From Corynebacterium rouxii (GTDB lineage Bacteria > Actinomycetota > Actinomycetes > Mycobacteriales > Mycobacteriaceae), in contig NZ_LR738855.1 of the NCBI RefSeq assembly GCF_902702935.1, forward strand, positions 2,356,001 through 2,420,000: DNA of 64,000 nucleotides, in the 5' to 3' direction. Below are positions 62,159-64,000 of the stretch, in pieces. Below the pieces are notes generated by a model. That model saw nothing but the letters and a program-made list of their open reading frames with translations. It was not told the origin of the DNA and did no database searches. A program made the position numbers and the translations under genes. Position 1 is the first letter of the stretch, and each line of letters opens with the position of its first letter.

Positions 62159-62355
62159 GTGGGGTTACCTAAAATATTTCGTTAGTAGTTCAAATTATGG
62201 GGTGCCCTTGATCGTGTCCCACTGGGTGCTGGGCCATTCAAGGAGTTGAGAAATAACTTACGCGGTCAACAGCAGATTTCATATTTTTCACATACACACA
62301 TATATAGGGTGGGATGGTCGAGTCTTTCAGCGCCCCCCTAGGATTAGCTAGAGTG

Positions 62356-62817
62356 ATGTACATGACTGTTCTTGGTGTTGTGCTGGCTGCGGTGGCTGTG
62401 GTTGTGATCGTGTCGGGTTCGTTGGCGTGGACGCGTCGATTGCCGGGCAATCCTTATATCGGCATTCGGGTTCCGGAGGTGCGCAAGTCCCAAGAGGTGT
62501 GGCAGTCGGCGCATTTGGTGGCGGGGCCGTTGTGGACCATTGGTGGCGTTGCCATGTTGATGGGTTCGATGTTGTTTATTAAAGGCAGCGGTTGGTTATA
62601 TGCTGTCGCAGCGCTTGCGGTGATCGCGGGGTTGTTGTTGGTGAGTGTGGGGGCAAACGTGGGGGCACGCGCCGCGTCGCTTATCGACGCCCAGCAAGAC
62701 GTCGAGGATGCCGCCGAGTCAACGTGCTGCTCAAGCGGTAATAACCCTGCACCTGCAGTCGATGTGGATGCTATGCGCCGTGCAGCGCATTCGGCTGATA
62801 ACACCTCTGATTCTTAA
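62356..62817 (+). CDS. SdpI-like membrane protein
   Basis: About 153 residues with three to four hydrophobic helices: MTVLGVVLAAVAVVVIVSGSLAWTRRLPGNPYIGIRVPEVRKSQEVW... The phrase LPxNxxxGIRxPxxxxSxEVW...H is the SdpI family signature. SdpI itself confers immunity to the SdpC toxin in Bacillus; in actinobacteria the family is broad and most members have no known toxin partner. The C-terminus has a Cys/Ser-rich cytoplasmic tail. Start ATG 62356 or 62362. Confidence 0.82.
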   Translation: MYMTVLGVVLAAVAVVVIVSGSLAWTRRLPGNPYIGIRVPEVRKSQEVWQSAHLVAGPLWTIGGVAMLMGSMLFIKGSGWLYAVAALAVIAGLLLVSVGANVGARAASLIDAQQDVEDAAESTCCSSGNNPAPAVDVDAMRRAAHSADNTSDS

Positions 62818-62882
62818 ATAATGTGCCGGCCTGCTGTTGCGTGTGCCACTCAAGATGCGTATTCTCGTTTTCCATGACGAAC

Positions 62883-62915
62883 ATGAATGCACATAATTGG
62901 TGGTGGCGCGCTTAA
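62883..62915 (+). CDS. trpL: trp operon leader peptide (TrpL)
   Basis: A ten-residue peptide, MNAHNWWWRA, with three consecutive Trp codons, as in Corynebacterium glutamicum trpL (as remembered). The start is ATG 62883, with a weak GACGAAC upstream. Stalling of the ribosome at the Trp codons when Trp-tRNA is scarce decides between the antiterminator and terminator structures that follow. Confidence 0.9.
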   Translation: MNAHNWWWRA

Positions 62916-62917
62916 TC

Positions 62918-62981
62918 GCGGGCCGTTTTCACGCATTCATTTCAACAGGCTCGCCTTGTCCAACAAGCAGCGGGCCTTTTT
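62918..62981 (+). promoter_or_regulatory. trp attenuator
   Basis: GCGGGCC (62918-62924) can pair with GGCTCGC (62948-62954) as antiterminator; GGCTCGC-CTTGT can instead pair with ACAAG-CA-GCGGGCC (to 62976) as terminator followed by TTTTT. The two competing stems and the Trp-rich leader are the classical attenuation arrangement. Confidence 0.85.
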
Positions 62982-63069
62982 GTTAGCCACCAACAAGCTC
63001 ACCAGAGTTTCGGCCCACCGCTTAAACACAACAACCATTTGTTTTTTAGCGAAAGAGGTTAGAAACCCC

Positions 63070-64000
63070 ATGACTGACTCCACCATCCGCAAGACGTTGA
63101 TCAGCGCCTACTTTGGTAACTACGGCGGACAGTTCGTTCCCGATGCGCTCCTGCCGGTTCTCGATGAACTAGAGCAAGCCTATGTGGATGCGCTCAACGA
63201 CCCAGAGTTTTCGCAGGAACTTGCTCGGCTAGAAAAGCACTATCTTGGTCGTCCCACCCCTATTACCGAATGCGCCAACCTCCCGCTAGCAGGCAAAGGG
63301 CGAGGCAAGGCGCGGATCTTCCTCAAACGCGAGGATCTAGTTCACGGCGGCGCACATAAGGGCAACCAAGTGCTTGCCCAAGCACTGATTGCTCGCCGAT
63401 TGGGCAAGACCCGTTTGATCGCTGAAACCGGTGCCGGTCAGCACGGTACCGCTACTGCGATGGTGGCGGCTTTGATGGGAATGGACTGCACTATTTATAT
63501 GGGTGCTAAAGATGTGGCCCGCCAGCAGCCCAATGTGTACCGCATGCGGTTGATGGGCGCCACGGTGGTGCCAGTAACCAACGAGCATGGTGATTCCATG
63601 TCGAATGCTATCGACGTAGCGCTTATGGACTGGGTAGAAAACCTAGATACCACGCACTACCTGATTGGCTCTGCGGTGGGACCGCACCCATTCCCCACGC
63701 TGGTGAAAGAGTTTCAGGCAGTTATTTCGCGGGAATCTCGCGAACAGATGTTAGAGCTGACCAACAAGCTTCCCGACGCAGTGGTTGCTGCCGTGGGCGG
63801 TGGTTCGAATGCTATTGGTGCGTTTGCTGATTATCTCACGGATAAGCCAGGTAATGAGTCCGTGCGCTTGATTGGTGTGGAACCAGCAGGCGAGGGTCTT
63901 GATTCCGGTAAACATGGTGCACCGCTGCAGCGTGGCAAGGTTGGTGTGCAGCACGGTTTCAAGTCGTTCATCTTGGCTGATGAGCAGGGCAATCCGCTGC
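63070..64000 (+). CDS. trpB: Tryptophan synthase beta chain, partial
   Basis: The frame starts at ATG 63070 and remains open to the window end (310 codons). MTDSTIRKTLISAYFGNYGGQFVPDALLPVLDELEQAY is the TrpB N-terminus, GRPTPITECANLPL the substrate loop, HGGAHKGNQVLAQALIARRLGKTRLIAETGAGQHG carries the PLP-binding Lys, the indole-channel helix and the catalytic Glu. GGGSNAIG is the phosphate-binding glycine loop. It condenses indole and serine to tryptophan together with TrpA. It is the first gene behind the trp leader here; trpE and others are not in the window. Confidence 0.95.
   Translation, partial: MTDSTIRKTLISAYFGNYGGQFVPDALLPVLDELEQAYVDALNDPEFSQELARLEKHYLGRPTPITECANLPLAGKGRGKARIFLKREDLVHGGAHKGNQVLAQALIARRLGKTRLIAETGAGQHGTATAMVAALMGMDCTIYMGAKDVARQQPNVYRMRLMGATVVPVTNEHGDSMSNAIDVALMDWVENLDTTHYLIGSAVGPHPFPTLVKEFQAVISRESREQMLELTNKLPDAVVAAVGGGSNAIGAFADYLTDKPGNESVRLIGVEPAGEGLDSGKHGAPLQRGKVGVQHGFKSFILADEQGNPL

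Overview
The window is a chromosomal segment from a Corynebacterium, most likely of the C. diphtheriae group. The main pointers are a corynomycolyltransferase-type esterase, a DtxR-like box upstream of a secreted protein gene, a heme-exporter ABC pair next to a two-component system (HrtBA/ChrSA-type layout), a trp attenuator with leader peptide MNAHNWWWRA, and a parS-like site. No rRNA or tRNA gene was seen. Species is an inference; no database was searched.

Layout. (1) 1-7.2 kb is an AT-rich, decayed accessory region. On the minus strand it holds a RiPP cluster. A 50-residue precursor gene (2737-2889) has a core ending in TASLGC, very like the class V lanthipeptide (lanthidin) cacaoidin. It is followed by an aminoglycoside-phosphotransferase-like kinase, a HopA1-like protein, an intact EpiD/LanD-type cysteine decarboxylase and a partial unknown gene that runs off the window. 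Kinase and HopA1 genes carry several frame breaks, mostly near homopolymers. Further right are an IS110-type transposase relic, about 1.3 kb without recognisable genes, and an ABC ATPase with broken membrane genes. (2) 7.2-18 kb is core-like: trhO, dedA, dps, nei, nnrDE, a GH25 lysozyme, vanZ, and a metal-chelate ABC importer with a 2Fe-2S protein. (3) 18-34.8 kb is a defence-rich stretch: a type I restriction-modification operon with an extra pseudo-methylase/specificity-like gene, a frameshifted Abi_2 gene, a DUF2075 remnant, two Fic proteins, plus an ABC-class ATPase and sodC. (4) 34.9-48.4 kb: leuS; three tandem uncharged hydrophobic micropeptides of 24-28 residues; the HrtBA-like exporter; an LPxTG-type surface protein; a ChrSA-like two-component system; a YhgE/Pip protein; and an iron-regulated secreted protein. 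(5) 48.6-64 kb: gabD-type dehydrogenase, mycolyltransferase, nucleoside hydrolase with an ECF transporter, mutarotase, degenerate sulfatase-like protein, DUF1846, DUF559, a dicarboxylate symporter, SdpI, and the trp leader followed by trpB, cut by the window end.

Two families of short palindromic repeats are scattered between genes: a 92-bp element with GTGAGTAGTTCGTGCC ends (3 copies) and an ~81-bp element with GTGAGCAATTTTTG ends (4 copies). The main candidates for something undescribed are the lanthidin-like cluster in a Corynebacterium and the three-micropeptide array at 37.9-38.5 kb; all four of these small genes are too short for ordinary gene calling.
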